A DNA stretch of 64,000 nt from Diploscapter coronatus. Lineage: Eukaryota; Nematoda; Chromadorea; Rhabditida; Rhabditidae. The stretch spans positions 2,565,201 to 2,629,200 of the forward strand of contig OZ038422.1 of assembly GCA_964036155.1 (NCBI GenBank), in the 5' to 3' direction. Shown in pieces: positions 1 through 11,554 of the stretch. The first letter of the stretch is position 1, and each line of letters begins with the position of its first letter. The position numbers and the translations under genes were made by a program. Under the pieces are notes generated by a model. That model ran no database searches. It saw nothing but the letters and a program-made list of their open reading frames with translations, and was not told the origin of the DNA.

Positions 1-1638
1 AAAGTTTTGAAGCTAACTGTTTTTGAAACTTAAATCAAAATCAGAAGGGAAAAATCGTACATTATTCTCAGATGATCATATACTAACAAGTCAACTAAAT
101 TGAAGAAAACGTTACGAATGGCAAATATTTTTGAAACCTAACTCTAAAATTTCAAAATGTAATTTCGTAAAGACTCTAAAAAGTTTGAAAGTTTATAAAA
201 TAAGAGGTAAAGAAATGTGTTGCTTGTATTTGTAGGCAGTGTAAACACTACACAAGAGAGAAAGGCCGAGTTACCCGAGTTACTGATGCTACGAAGAATG
301 CTCAAGAAGGGTAAGAAAGAAAGGAAGATCATTTTTCGAGAAAAAACTTAACCTTTAGATCTTAACTATTTCTGGAAATTAATATTTTAGGGTATCTAAA
401 TATGATCAGAAGAGTTTGAATTATTAGGAAAAGTATGACCACTGAACTTTTACTACTTAACTCTCAGAATATCCATAATTTTAGAATGTCAGATTTTAGC
501 GAAAGGAAAAATCGGAATCTCCTAACCGTGAAGTCCACCTTTCGAATATTGTATTCTTTCATTCATGAATATACGCACTCGCTAATCTGCACTCAAAAGT
601 CGTTTCTAATTGAAATTCTTTATGAAAAAAGTTGAAAATAGCATGGAAACATGTAGACAGAAGAGAAAAAGAATTAATGCAAAGTCGACTAGAATCGGAC
701 ACAGACTATATGACGCATCGTTCTGGCTTCCTATCTTTTTCCCCACTTTGCAGAAAGGTTCGATCTTTTCCCTTTCGTTCTCTCGATGTTCCATTATATT
801 TCCCAAAATGTTTGTTTTCTGCTTGAACAATGAAAAATCGAATCCAAATCGGAGTGATTTTCACAAAAATAGAAAATCTCAAATCACACATGAAATCATG
901 AGCAAGAAAATGTCCGCTTTTTTAATGATTCAATTATTTCAAGCTTGAGAAAATTATTTTTAAAAATCCATAAAATTTAGCGTATAAGAAAAATCTAAGA
1001 CTCCATATATAAACTAGACGCCTTATATAAGTAAGAATGGAAAACAAGTTACCGCTCTCTGGCAGATAAAATAAATAGGAATTGTATGAAAGTTATGAGG
1101 AAAATGCATGCTTTTTCGCCAATATATCGAGAGCCAGTTTAGAGAAAGAAAGGAATAGAGAATAGTGGGAAATTTTGACGAGCTAGAGAAAAATGCAATG
1201 TCCGTCAAATAGTCCTGAATTTGCGTCATCGCTCACAGGCGATTTCTCTCACTTCAGCAATACTCTCTACAGTCAATCGAGGGTTCAATTTGCGTCAAAT
1301 TTTACTGTTTAAAAATTTTCCAGTTCCAAATTTGGCGTTTTGAATAGTTTCTGTTTGGATGGCGACCGACGATAAAATATTATCATTTTTGAATTCCAAA
1401 ACAATAAATATCGTTTTCGTATACGTTTCAAAATGTCTCATTGCAGATCATCACTTGAAAAATGACAATTGCTTGTAGACTACAATCTTGAAACAACAAA
1501 TCAACATACCTATGTATTAACAGCGCCAGTTTTCATGTATTTTTTTAAGTAAGTTGCAAAAGTTTTTATAATGAATAATGATATCGAATAAATGGTGACT
1601 TGAATTGTTGTGAGTGTTAACAAAATACATCAACATAC
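1..1638. other. no confident exon; probable intron/3' side of the Neuralized-like gene
   Basis: This stretch lies downstream, in minus-strand terms, of the last exon I can support for the Neuralized-like gene. That exon ends in codon phase 1, so at least one more exon must exist here or beyond the left edge. A possible short minus-strand exon at about 1231-1268 has a TGTAG acceptor and a GTGAGC donor, but it is too short to recognise. The donor-like string caacatacctatg occurs twice (near 1504 and 1631), so a second donor or a small local duplication is present. No RING finger or second NHR repeat was found. Confidence 0.35.
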
Positions 1639-4600
1639 CTATGAATTTGAGTGCAACGCTGTTTCCATAGATGTCGACGATCAGCCACATTGGCTGAGAG
1701 GTGTTAATCCCAGTCAGGAAAATGCCCTGAAAATATTATTTTGCAAAGCCCGTTCAAAAAATCTCATCCATCATCTACTTTCGGTGATGTTCATGAAGCG
1801 GCTAAACTGTACTATTCTCAATTTATAATCAAAACAATGTTTAAAACCAGCAGAAAGTTATTCTTGAACATGAGAAATTATACAAATTCTTAAAATATGC
1901 TTCAAAATAATCGATCTACCTATTTCATATTGACTTTTCTAATTACTGATAGTTGATTGTCGTTCTACCTTTACGAATAAATCAACCTTCAAAAGAATCT
2001 AAAAATCATCACTACCACCCCCAATTTGTTTACCTTCGGTACTCCATTAATTCCATAGTGCAGCTCTCCCGCCTGAGTGATGTAGAAGTGGAGAATGTTG
2101 CCCTCGACAGAATACCTTTCTGGCAGAGCTTTTGCCCAGTATCCCTCTTTTGACGTCAAGTCGGGACATGCAAATCTGAAAACCATGCCTTATATCCTTG
2201 CTATTTCAATTTTTAGTCCCGCTTCTTATTGGTCGACTATTTTTTTTTTATAATTCTTTATCCTATGATAGTTTTTCTTGCAGTTTTTTTAATTGATCGA
2301 TATTCTTATGATTTTATGTAGTTTTTCTTAGAAACGCTAAGATATGATCGATATTTTGGTGGCTTTCGAGTAGGTTCAAAATCAATATCTTTGAAAATCG
2401 ATATATTTTGCCCCCCGAGTTTTGATGTCTTGAAGATGCTGTTTGTCCGGATATCCTATTTCTTTCTTCTGGAAAAAGATGCAAAGTCTAAACTCTGGAT
2501 GCCCCTCTCACAAGTCGGAGGGACTGATTTTTTCTCGCTTCACAAAGAATCCACCGCTATTGCCTGTCAATAACCTCTTTAGGATAACAAATTTATGGAT
2601 ATAAAGAAATAAATTTTGCAAAATCACCAGAAAGATCCCTGATCTTATCAGAAAGTATTTTCAAATCTAAGTCTTCCGTTATCTTTTACCATTGGAAGTG
2701 ATTAGAGCTGAGGGTGATCTTATCATTGTCAGCTGTTTTATCTTATCAGAGCCGGTCCCTGCAGAGGTCAAGTCGCTCTATCTTATTTCCCCCTTCTCTT
2801 CCAAATCCCAATCTCTCGTCCCGTGCTAAAGCATATATCCAAAAAAACAGATTAGATATCAGAAATCTTTATCGCTGAAAGAGCAAAAACACATGATTCA
2901 GAGCTCGAGGGGTAAGAGTGATGAGGTAAAGGAACTCGTTCAAAAAGTCGCCTGACGAAAAAATTAACTTGTGAGTAGTTCTTTGAGTCACAAGTCTGCT
3001 CACCTATCATCAAAATAGATGCAAAAATCGACCGATTATTTTCATCGAACATCAAAATAACATTATTTTTCGAGGACTTGGTGTTTTTACAGGTTAAATT
3101 AAGCTCAATTAGTCCATTTCTTTCGGCAAAACGATCAAGATATACTTGAAACGCATTCAAAAGCCAGGAGAGTCGAAAATCTCTTAAAAACAGAAAAGGT
3201 CAAATTTTCCCATATCAATTTTCATACCTAGAAGAAAAAAATCTTCATAATTTTTCAAATATGCTCCTAAAATCTCCAGAGCAAACTAGAAATAAAACCT
3301 TGGCAATTTTCTAAATGATGCTTCAAAGAACAAACCTACAAAAAGAGCCACTTTTCAATCCTCCAAATAACATTTGAAATCACAATAATTGTCATTTTAT
3401 CAAGCCCAATTTGTTCGATGTTACTAAAAGACTCACTTAGGAACGGGGGTATTTCTGAAGGTCTCGGGGTCCTCGTTGCAGACGCCGAATCTGAGCACGC
3501 CCGACCAGTTCTGCGCGACTTCCATCAGCTGCAGGCAGATGTTCTCGTCCACGGCAACGGGACTGAAAAATTACACTTAGATCAAACTCAGGATAACTCA
3601 ATGAATTGAAAATTTGAACGAAATCTGAGATATTTTTGAAACCTATTTGATTTTTTGTCAAGGCTATTGATGCAAAATTCTGTTTAATTTTCTGAAAACG
3701 AGAACCTGGATCATAATAAGCTCAAAGCGTCTTCCAAATCTTTGATAATTTGGAAACTTATTTGGTTTTTCTCGAAAACTTGATGTTTTTTCATTAAAAT
3801 TATAAAATTTCCAAATAATTTCGACTGCGCAATAATCAAGCTACACGTTCTATGAATTTCACAATTACTTTGAAACTAACCCTTTTTTAATTTGTAAAAA
3901 AACCATACCGATTAGAAAACGCGAGTCCCTTGCAGAAGCTCTCTTTTCTCCGGGCCACTCTGCCATCTGAAAGTTGAAAAATTAGGAAAAATTTAGACGC
4001 AATTTTTAACTTCAATTTCAATTTTAACTCCGCTATTAATTTTCCAACTTCTAACCATTCCTTAAGTTTCGAATCAAAATCAATATAACCGCGGATCAAA
4101 TTTCTTAATCTTCAATCACATTGGAAAGTCCCAGAGTTGTTGTGTAACAATCAAAAAATTTAGAGAGGGAGAAAGTTTGCAAATTCGGCTCGACCTCACG
4201 GGCTATATTACTTTTCAAACGATGGAAATCAATACTTTGCTTTAACTTCGAGAAAAATTATATGAAGTCGGGAATGTTCTAGGGTTACATATATTCATCG
4301 TTCTTCCCAAGCTATTTTAACGAGTAAGATATATAAAACATCGATGTCTAATCACATTAATATTTGTTGCTAAGTAGTCAATATTCGAAGACAAATGATT
4401 AAATTTTAAAAAAAATTGATCACCTCTCAAATTTGAAAACCTATGAATATAAAGGGAGGAAAATGTCCTACTTTGCAAAATCACGATGTTGGATCCGTGA
4501 ATATGGTGGAAAGCGAGCATGGGCAGGCGAGATTCGGAAGTGCCCTGATTAATAGCAGCACTGTCATCCAGTTCCGACAGGGAGTTCACGATGCCTGAAA

Positions 4601-5882
4601 CTTGAACATTCGAATTTTATCAAATGTTTTCTCATCATAAAGTGAGTCAGATCATCCTTTTCAGAAATTTAATTGGTATATGTGCGTCAAATCCATGGGT
4701 GTAGTAAATGTTTAAGCACGCGCGCGCGCGTGTACATGCATAATGAGATAGTGTGCATTTTCGAGAGCATGCTCTTTTATTTTTCTCCCTCAAAAGTACA
4801 CACTATCTCATTATGCGTGTATACTCGCGTGTCTAAAATGTACATCTCTGGCTAATTCCACATAAAATAACCTAACTATTTCAAACGTGGACTCTATTCA
4901 TAAGTTTCACCAGAATGTAAATCCGATCCCCCTTTTTAAGTTTTAGTTGGCATAACGTGAAGAGTGGATAGTTTTATAGTAAACCCTTATCATTTTCTAA
5001 AATCTAATAACTTCTCCATGGAATCCTTTCAAAATCCCCCTATTTCAGGTTTTCGACTTAAACCTCGCCTAGTCTAAAGCCGTGTGGCCTCTCGCGTCAT
5101 TCGTTACACTGCAGAATGAAAGGAAGAAAAGAAAGACTGACTCTCCAAGATGAGAGTCCCCCACACGTTCCGGTCGATATGCCTAGGAAGATGATTTTTA
5201 TTTGCAGGGTTTCGAAATATTTTTGAGCATTTCGACGGAAATAAGATTTTTAACTGGTAAATTTTCCCTAAACAATCAATCACGAACTCAAAGGAATGGA
5301 AAGTATGATTAACTGAGCTATAATCTGAGACCTCTGCCATAGATAGAGAAACCTTTGCTATTTATTTAAAAATGAATATTTTTATTGGTTTGGAAATATC
5401 AAATGGCTGAGTCGTCGCTCAATTAATGAACGAAAGGAACCTCGAATCACGATTTTTCATGAAGCCTAACCGATTCGATTTTCAAAAGTGCCCCAATTTA
5501 TTGACCTCTCATTTTCCGCCTGTAGGTTCTGACGATTTCGTCTACGGATTCACAACTCGAGTAGCTGCTTGGACTAGCGCTCCATCTGTCGTCGTCCGAA
5601 TAGTATCCCGACATGCTCAGGGGTCTTCGGCGCTCCCCGTTCGGACCGTGTCCGTACTTGTGATGCATTTCCGGTCGGGGCGCCAGTTTTCTCGACTGAT
5701 TTTCCTGATTTGGTCGCAAATTCCTCGGCGCGAGATTCTCCTGGTTCTGCTGCTGCTCGCGAAAATTGGTACGGGGTTTTCTCGGCGTCGAATTTGATTC
5801 CTGGTAAGAGGGCTCCCTAGGTGTGGGGCTGCGAAACCTCCCAAGGATCCGGGAAAGCGCGTCGTGGTCGGGAATTTTGAGG
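1639..5882 (-). CDS. Neuralized-like protein, NHR domain (partial; 3' end not seen)
   Basis: Neuralized proteins are E3-ligase or adaptor proteins that promote endocytosis of Notch ligands at the plasma membrane. Exons on the minus strand: 5506-5882, 4472-4594, 3909-3966, 3437-3562, 2034-2175 and 1639-1726, with every junction in phase. The first exon encodes about 125 residues rich in Ser, Arg, Pro, Gln and Asn. The next five encode one NHR domain in order: LPMLAFHHIHGSN, GRVARRKESFCKGLAFSNR, NWSGVLRFGVCNEDP, CPDLTSKEGYWAKALPERY, ELHYGINGVPK and MWLIVDIYGN. These are the classic NHR landmarks, including the paired Trp positions. The 5506 exon uses a weak GTCAAT donor, but its phase matches the next exon. 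Neither the start codon nor the C-terminal RING expected in full-length Neuralized is visible. Family assignment is firm; the N-terminal exon is less certain. Confidence 0.8.
4725..4829. repeat. perfect-core inverted repeat, 41-bp arms, 23-bp loop
   Basis: Arms 4725-4765 and 4789-4829 are nearly complementary and share the core gcataatgagatagtgtg. The outer part of the left arm runs into an alternating CG tract. It lies in the intron just upstream of the first NHR exon. A foldback transposon remnant or a transcribed hairpin are both possible. Confidence 0.75.
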
Positions 5883-6240
5883 CTAGGAATTTCGTGTAAA
5901 TCAAGCAAAATCAACGAAATTAGAAATATTGCATGAACGAAAGTAATATTGCACAAGATTTTTGAGGCTGATAAGAAACTAATGTTTACGATAGTAAAGA
6001 TATTCCTTAATTTAGTCGAAGTAAGTAAGTGAAGGTTGAAACGAACGCGAATATGAATTTTTGTAAGTCCAAAGTAAATAGGAAATGCAATATTTCTTCG
6101 AAAATCAGTGGAAAATGCAAGACAAATGAGCGGTACGGGCTGATACAACAGCGAAAAACAAACTAAAAAGAGAAGTGAGGGACCCGCGAAAGTGATGAAG
6201 AGAGTGAACAACCTAAAGAGTCACGAGAGCAGATAAAAGG

Positions 6241-6430
6241 AGATCTATGAGGATAAAGAGTTATAACAGTGATAAGATCAAAATAACGATATGATATTGA
6301 TAATAATAATATCAAAGCAAGAGCTCACGAAAATAAAAGGGATCTATGAAAATAGAGCTACATCAGTGATGAGATCAAATAATGAAAACATTGATAATAA
6401 TGATATCAAAGCAGGAGTTCGTGAAAAACT
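6241..6430. repeat. diverged tandem duplication, about 95-bp unit
   Basis: Positions 6241-6339 and 6341-6430 share, in the same order, the blocks gatctatga, cagtgat-agatcaaa, ttgataataat-atatcaaagca and gag-tc-cgaaaa. The copies differ by substitutions and small indels. The duplication sits in the GATAA-rich presumed intron of the Neuralized-like gene. Confidence 0.65.
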
Positions 6431-6448
6431 GATCCATTGCAAAATGTT

Positions 6449-6569
6449 GGCTGAAGGTACTTTGTTACCAAAAATTTGCAATGAGTATTTTGTTACCAAA
6501 GCAGAAATAGTGCAGGATAAGAAGAGAAAAGGGGAGAAATAGCGTTTGGTAACAAAGTACCCTTCAGCC
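6449..6569. repeat. foldback element with 22/23-bp inverted arms
   Basis: The arm ggctgaaggtactttgttac (6449-6470) is matched in reverse complement by 6547-6569 with a single extra base. A partial second copy of ttgttaccaaa lies inside the left half. Length and structure suggest a small MITE-like element; no target duplication could be defined. Confidence 0.65.
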
Positions 6570-8123
6570 CAAAATGTTAGCATGCAAATTTTTAAAATGG
6601 AGCAGATTTTACATGAACAAGCGATTTGCAAGTTCTTATCAACAACCAACTGATGAGAATAGATAGATACCAATTATACTGATAAAGACTGACAAGATAA
6701 AGAAAGAGAGGGTTTACTGATAACGAGTGATAAATAAATACTGGTAAGAGAGAGATACTGATAAAGACTAATAAATAAACTGATAAGAGCGACGGATTCG
6801 ATAGTCCTAGATCACAAGAGCCTCGAGTAGATGAGTTCGTAACGAGTGCGAAATATCAGCAGTTTTCGCAAAGTGATAAAGATAAAGTGCTTTGGGCTAA
6901 CGGAGAGAAAGAAAGAGCTTGAGCGAGAGGGACGGAAAGCCGAATAAGATACGGCGCTGTATCGTCGAAAGGTAACGAGTTAGAGAAAGTGGTTTTGAAG
7001 AGAGATAATTGGAAAAGATGAAAAGAAGAAAAAGATAATGAAAGTCATGAGGCAGAGATCGAGAGACAAAGAGGATATCGAGGTGCTAAAGCTTGAACGC
7101 TTTTGAACAGGTGTCAGGGTCGATCTTTCTTGCGATTCAAGGAGCTCAAAACTCTATCGCCCGATGATAAAGAATAGAAATCCAAACCTGTTTGGCATAT
7201 CATTTTCAATAATCAAAGTAAAAATCTCTACCTCAGTGTTGAAGCATAGGAGTTTAGACCAGTCTGGAATAGTTTTCAAAAATTCTCCCGTGAGCCTCAC
7301 AAACGCCTGCTGCAATCAGCAGTGCGTCAGTCATCGGACGAAAAAACCGGAACCGAACCGGAAAGCACGCAAAAACTTGACGTTTCGCTTTCAAAACGCC
7401 TCATCCGGTGTCGAAGGATAGGTCTTGAAAAACTACTGGGATAATTTTCAGATATCACTGATAAAAGCGGAGATCTCGAGGGGGAAAATTACCTCTAGTC
7501 CAGTGATAAGGGATAGAAATCCGAAACCGTTTTAGATAATTGCCGACCTGACTTTGAAATGCTAGAGGGGGGGTCTAATGAACAATTTTGAGGATGGGTT
7601 TAGCATAACCCCCGCTCCGAACCGCCAAACAACACATCCGACTTTACAAAACCGACCCAGAAAATCGATAATAACATCCGGCAAAGAATAAACAATGAAA
7701 TTTTGCAGGGAAATAAGTTATTTTGGGGATTTAATTTAAAATTTTTTTTATAGAATTTCACTATTATCATTCAGTATCGTTGGAGATTTCAATAAAACCT
7801 AGCCGAATGTTGAAACCTAACTCGATCTTCTTCTTTTCATATTTTATTTTTCATCAATCCTAACGCCGGCCAGAATAACGTCACAGGTTTTCATAATTTT
7901 CGACAAAATTTTGGAACCTAATCCAACTGTTTTCAAATACCTTTTTAAGCATTTTTGACCAAATTAGAACGATGGACAAAATAAGAATGCCGATCAAGGT
8001 TTGCATGAACTCCGACAAAAATTTTAAACCTAATTTGACTAACCGAAATTTCAAATAAAAAGTTTTCAATAAGTTCCACTCAATTTTTTTCAAAAAGAAA
8101 CGAATAAGACAGAAAATACTCAC

Positions 8124-8278
8124 ATCCGCGATTTTGCGCATTTCCCATGTCGTCGGTTGTCGTTGATCAAAATCTTCGACTTTCCTGATTTTCCTCGGAA
8201 CTTCCTCGATTTCTTCGGTTCGCTGACCGACCAGCACAGGGAAATGGAAGAACGAGACCAATTGGAACTGCTTTCGGC
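8124..8278 (-). CDS. possible upstream exon of the Neuralized-like gene
   Basis: The segment is bounded by a good acceptor (TTTTCAG before 8278) and a good donor (GTGAGT after 8124). It is open in two frames. In the frame that ends in phase 2, which the exon at 5506-5882 requires, it reads a basic Ser/Lys/Arg-rich segment. The other open frame reads a segment rich in Glu, Lys and Arg. There is no start Met and no recognisable motif, so the link to the NHR gene rests only on phase and position. Confidence 0.3.
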
Positions 8279-10524
8279 CTGAAAATCGACGAAACTATTC
8301 GAAAGCCGGAAATTTTTTTTTAAAAAGACGAGAAAAACACGCGCTACGCGTAAAATAGCGTAAATTTTCGAAGAATTACGACGTAAGTTTCAGAAAATCG
8401 AATATGAATGAAGTGAATGAAAATTATAATGGTTGAAGCGGACGTCTAAAAAATGACAAAATAACATTTCTGAGCGTCATCTCCTTGTTTATAGTAAAGT
8501 GCCAGTAATAGCGGGGTAAAAATCAATATTTGACCTGCCCCTTGTAGACATTTTTTCTTGTGAAAGCGACGATACAAATGACGTTTAAACTATGAACAAA
8601 GGACGATGAAAAAGCACTGCTGCTGTTGCTGCTGCTGCGAGATGAAAGGAAAAATGGCCACCACTCAAACCAGTTGATGAATTGGAGAGAAATAGGAGGG
8701 GGGAGGTATGGGAGAGGAACAAAGAGGGATTGGAATCGCTAGCTGCAATCGAAATCGATGATGATGATGATACGGACAATGTTCGGAAATGGAACAATAT
8801 AGTCGGAAAATAGATTCTAGGAAAGTGAACTTAGTTGGAAAAGTAAACTTTTTTTTTTGGAAAATTCATCCATTTTCGAGGCTGAATAGTTTTGCTGGAG
8901 GAAGTTAGAACAAAGCATCAAAACGAAACAAATGGAACGTTTTTAGTGCTGATTTTAGGCGTAAATTTCTCTCGGAAATGGCAACTTTATCGACTAATAA
9001 AATATACGAAATGTTCAGCTTTACTTTCAGAATATAGTTTGATAAGCAGGTTTATTGGCTGAAAATTTCTCTGCATCAAACATATGGGACACTTCGCGTC
9101 ACCATTAATATGGAAGAAATGAGCTTTTATCGCGGAAGTATTGCTTGAAAAACGAGCAATATTGCAGTGGGAATGCGGGGTGTAAAAATATACTCACTCC
9201 GTCTTCAAGAATGAATAATTCGCGTGATTTACGCCACGATTCCGCAATACGGATATAGAAGTGCACCGAACTCTACGTGCATCCGAAATGCAAACCAAAT
9301 ATCAGTGTGATTCACCGAACACAGTATGTAAATAGAAGCGGAGTCACAGTTATACAACGAAACGTAATCCTAGAATATGTAGCATTTTGAGGAGCTTCTA
9401 AATATGGAAAAGAAAACTCAAATAGTCCAGTTCCTTTTTACCATTTCATCTTCTACATACAATAGTTTCGCGATAAATCAATAATTTTATTAGAAAAATA
9501 TATGGACAAATTTTGTGCGCAAAATAAATTCAAGTAAAGTTAGTGCTTCTTTGAACACGTTGAACGTACGTAATAAATTGTCGGATTAAAGTGAGGTAAA
9601 ATCAGAAAGTAATCAAATTTGAACGAAACCAATTCAACGAAAAACGAATAAAAATAACGCTTTCGACTCAGGTTGTGTTAACCCGACGCGTTTGCTGTTT
9701 TTGCGCTGTAAACATCGGGCCAGTTTGTGTGTGTGTCGAAAGTCAATCGGTCGCAGGGAGTCATATTGCTTTGGCTTTGCTTTACGGCGACTTTCGTTTT
9801 CCGCATATCGCAAGTGGGCGTTACTTCATAAAAAGCCGAGGGATATCATAAAACCAATAGATATATGATATCATTGATTAGTTCATGAATCTTTAAGTTA
9901 TGATGAAATTAACAAAAAGTAGCTAGAGCTTTCACGCATTTAAAAATAATAATATTATTAAATATATTTATTGCATAAGATATTATACGATAAAATAATA
10001 TATAAAAACCCGATTAATATGGAGTAGTCTTAGAAATAAATTTCTATTGCTTCAGCTATTTCAGATTCGTAATAATTTACAATAACGTTCTCTTGCATCC
10101 ATTCAAACGCTTAATCTTCAATGGCATTTAGATTAGACACGATTTTATATCATTACGGTTGAGTACTGAGCCACGAAGCGATATTGTTTAAAAGTTCTTT
10201 GTTCAAATAATTCAAAGCTTTTCTTTATAGGTTTAAATTATATAAATTCTTTGATTAACTAATGATGAGAAAAATTAGATACATTCTATAAATAATATAT
10301 TTGATAAGTTTCTTAAATTTCATGCAATTCGACCTAATAAAAGTCACGAATTATTTCCTTCAATCATGAATCATCGACGATATTCTTTAAAATTCAAAGG
10401 ATGAAACAATGGATCGTCTCAATTCATGTAAAATCGACTATTTCATTGAATTCGAATGAAAAGCCTTCAAATTGCTCCGTGCCTTGTTTGAAGGTGAATC
10501 TTTTACATTCGGAGCTGTAAAACG
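8279..10524. other. intergenic, no gene seen
   Basis: This is the divergent interval between the Neuralized-like gene (minus) and the first small secreted gene (plus). It contains a CTG/GAT-triplet-rich stretch at about 8615-8775 and a GTGTGTGT run near 9725 in a locally less AT-rich patch (about 9660-9840), which could be promoter or a first non-coding exon. The rest is AT-rich with no supported exon. Confidence 0.5.
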
Positions 10525-11325
10525 ATGCTGGTAGGTCGATTTTGTGCCGATTTTTCATAGATCAGTCTCAGTATTTCTGTGTATAGCCTGAATCTAATTT
10601 TCGTATAGCTTTCTTATCTTAACTTCAGAAACTCGCAATTTTTTCCGCTTTGATCGCTCTCGTGGTCTGCCAAATCCGACCCCAGGTTGCCGTGTTCCCA
10701 TTCCCATCTCAGCCACAGCCTCAAAGACTTCCATGTGGATTGAGTAAGTTCTTTCGAATTCCCTGGTCCGAATCGTACTTACTTCAAATTTTCACCTGAA
10801 GAAATTAGATCGGAACCTGTTCCCTAACAGATCAATTCCTAACTTAATCCGCAAAGTATTTCCAATTTTCAGCTTGCTCTGTCCGTACCTCTTTTCGCGC
10901 TACCGTCGACAACATCTTCTCTGAGATGCGATGCTCTGACGGAGCGCATCTGGACGGACGCTGCCACAACTGCTGTGTCGCATTCGCCGTCAATCATGGA
11001 CTTCCATCGGTTGGTTTTTTTCCCAATAATTCAATGAAAGCTTGAAGAAGTTTCATAACTTGACTCTTCAACAATTCCCCGAAGTTTTCTACTAATGTAA
11101 ACAGTCTCCAGTATCAATTTTCATAAACGCATTGGGGAATCTCAGTCACCCTCTAAATCTGCTTGTATATACGTACGGATACTGGCAACTTTCTTTCATA
11201 TTTTAAAATATGTTAAACCCGAAGAAAAACTGACCCAGTAAAAGCTGCTGTGATTTCAGAACACCGCCGCTGGCTTTGTCACTCCAGCCGGATGCCACTG
11301 CTGCATCCTGAACAATCGTTGTTAA
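10525..11325 (+). CDS. small secreted 10-cysteine protein (107 aa)
   Basis: Exons: 10525-10530, 10629-10743, 10873-11009 and 11260-11325, giving 107 residues with all phases consistent. The first exon holds only the Met and Leu codons; the ATG is followed at once by a GTAGGT donor. Residues 1-16 form a hydrophobic signal peptide (MLKLAIFSALIALVVC). A Pro/Gln-rich linker follows, then ten cysteines in a pattern that includes two CC pairs (CHNCC, GCHCC) and a terminal Cys as the last residue. AATAAA lies at 11361, 35 nt after the stop. I do not recognise the family. The CC-rich pattern suggests a disulfide-stabilised extracellular peptide, such as an antimicrobial, inhibitor or cuticle-associated protein, but that is inference. 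Confidence 0.8.
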
Positions 11326-11554
11326 GGATAAAATTTCCATCTAAAAATTGTTGTTTCGAAAATAAATACTTTTTTCCTGTACATCTTCCCTCAGACTATA
11401 TTCCTGCAGGGTTAAATATTTTCGTACAAGCTATACGATATCCCAGAAAACAGCTGTTCAAGCAGAATTGACCAAAAATGGCCTGTCTGTTGTCTGCTGA
11501 AGTCATTCGGTCAACAGAATAAGGGTATTTAAGCGCTCAAATCGAAAAAGATCC

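Larger units (their letters stand above)
6230..7180. promoter_or_regulatory. GATAA-rich tract, possible GATA-factor site cluster
   Basis: About 17 GATAA pentamers on the plus strand lie between 6232 and 7166, in a presumed 5' intron of the Neuralized-like gene. From the local base composition only about two would be expected. The motif matches the core WGATAR site of GATA factors, which in nematodes drive intestinal and epidermal expression. It may instead be a decayed simple repeat, since part of it lies in the tandem duplication at 6241-6430. Confidence 0.3.

Noticed and set aside
5104..5190. Possible extra exon of the Neuralized-like gene (acceptor TTCCTAG near 5182)
   Set aside because: Including it breaks the phase between 5506-5882 and 4472-4594, and its donor is poor.
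5883..6211. Upstream extension of the Neuralized-like N-terminal exon, giving a 237-codon hydrophobic-start frame
   Set aside because: The extra part is AT-rich and low in coding character. A TTCCTAG acceptor at 5882 and matching phases favour a shorter exon.
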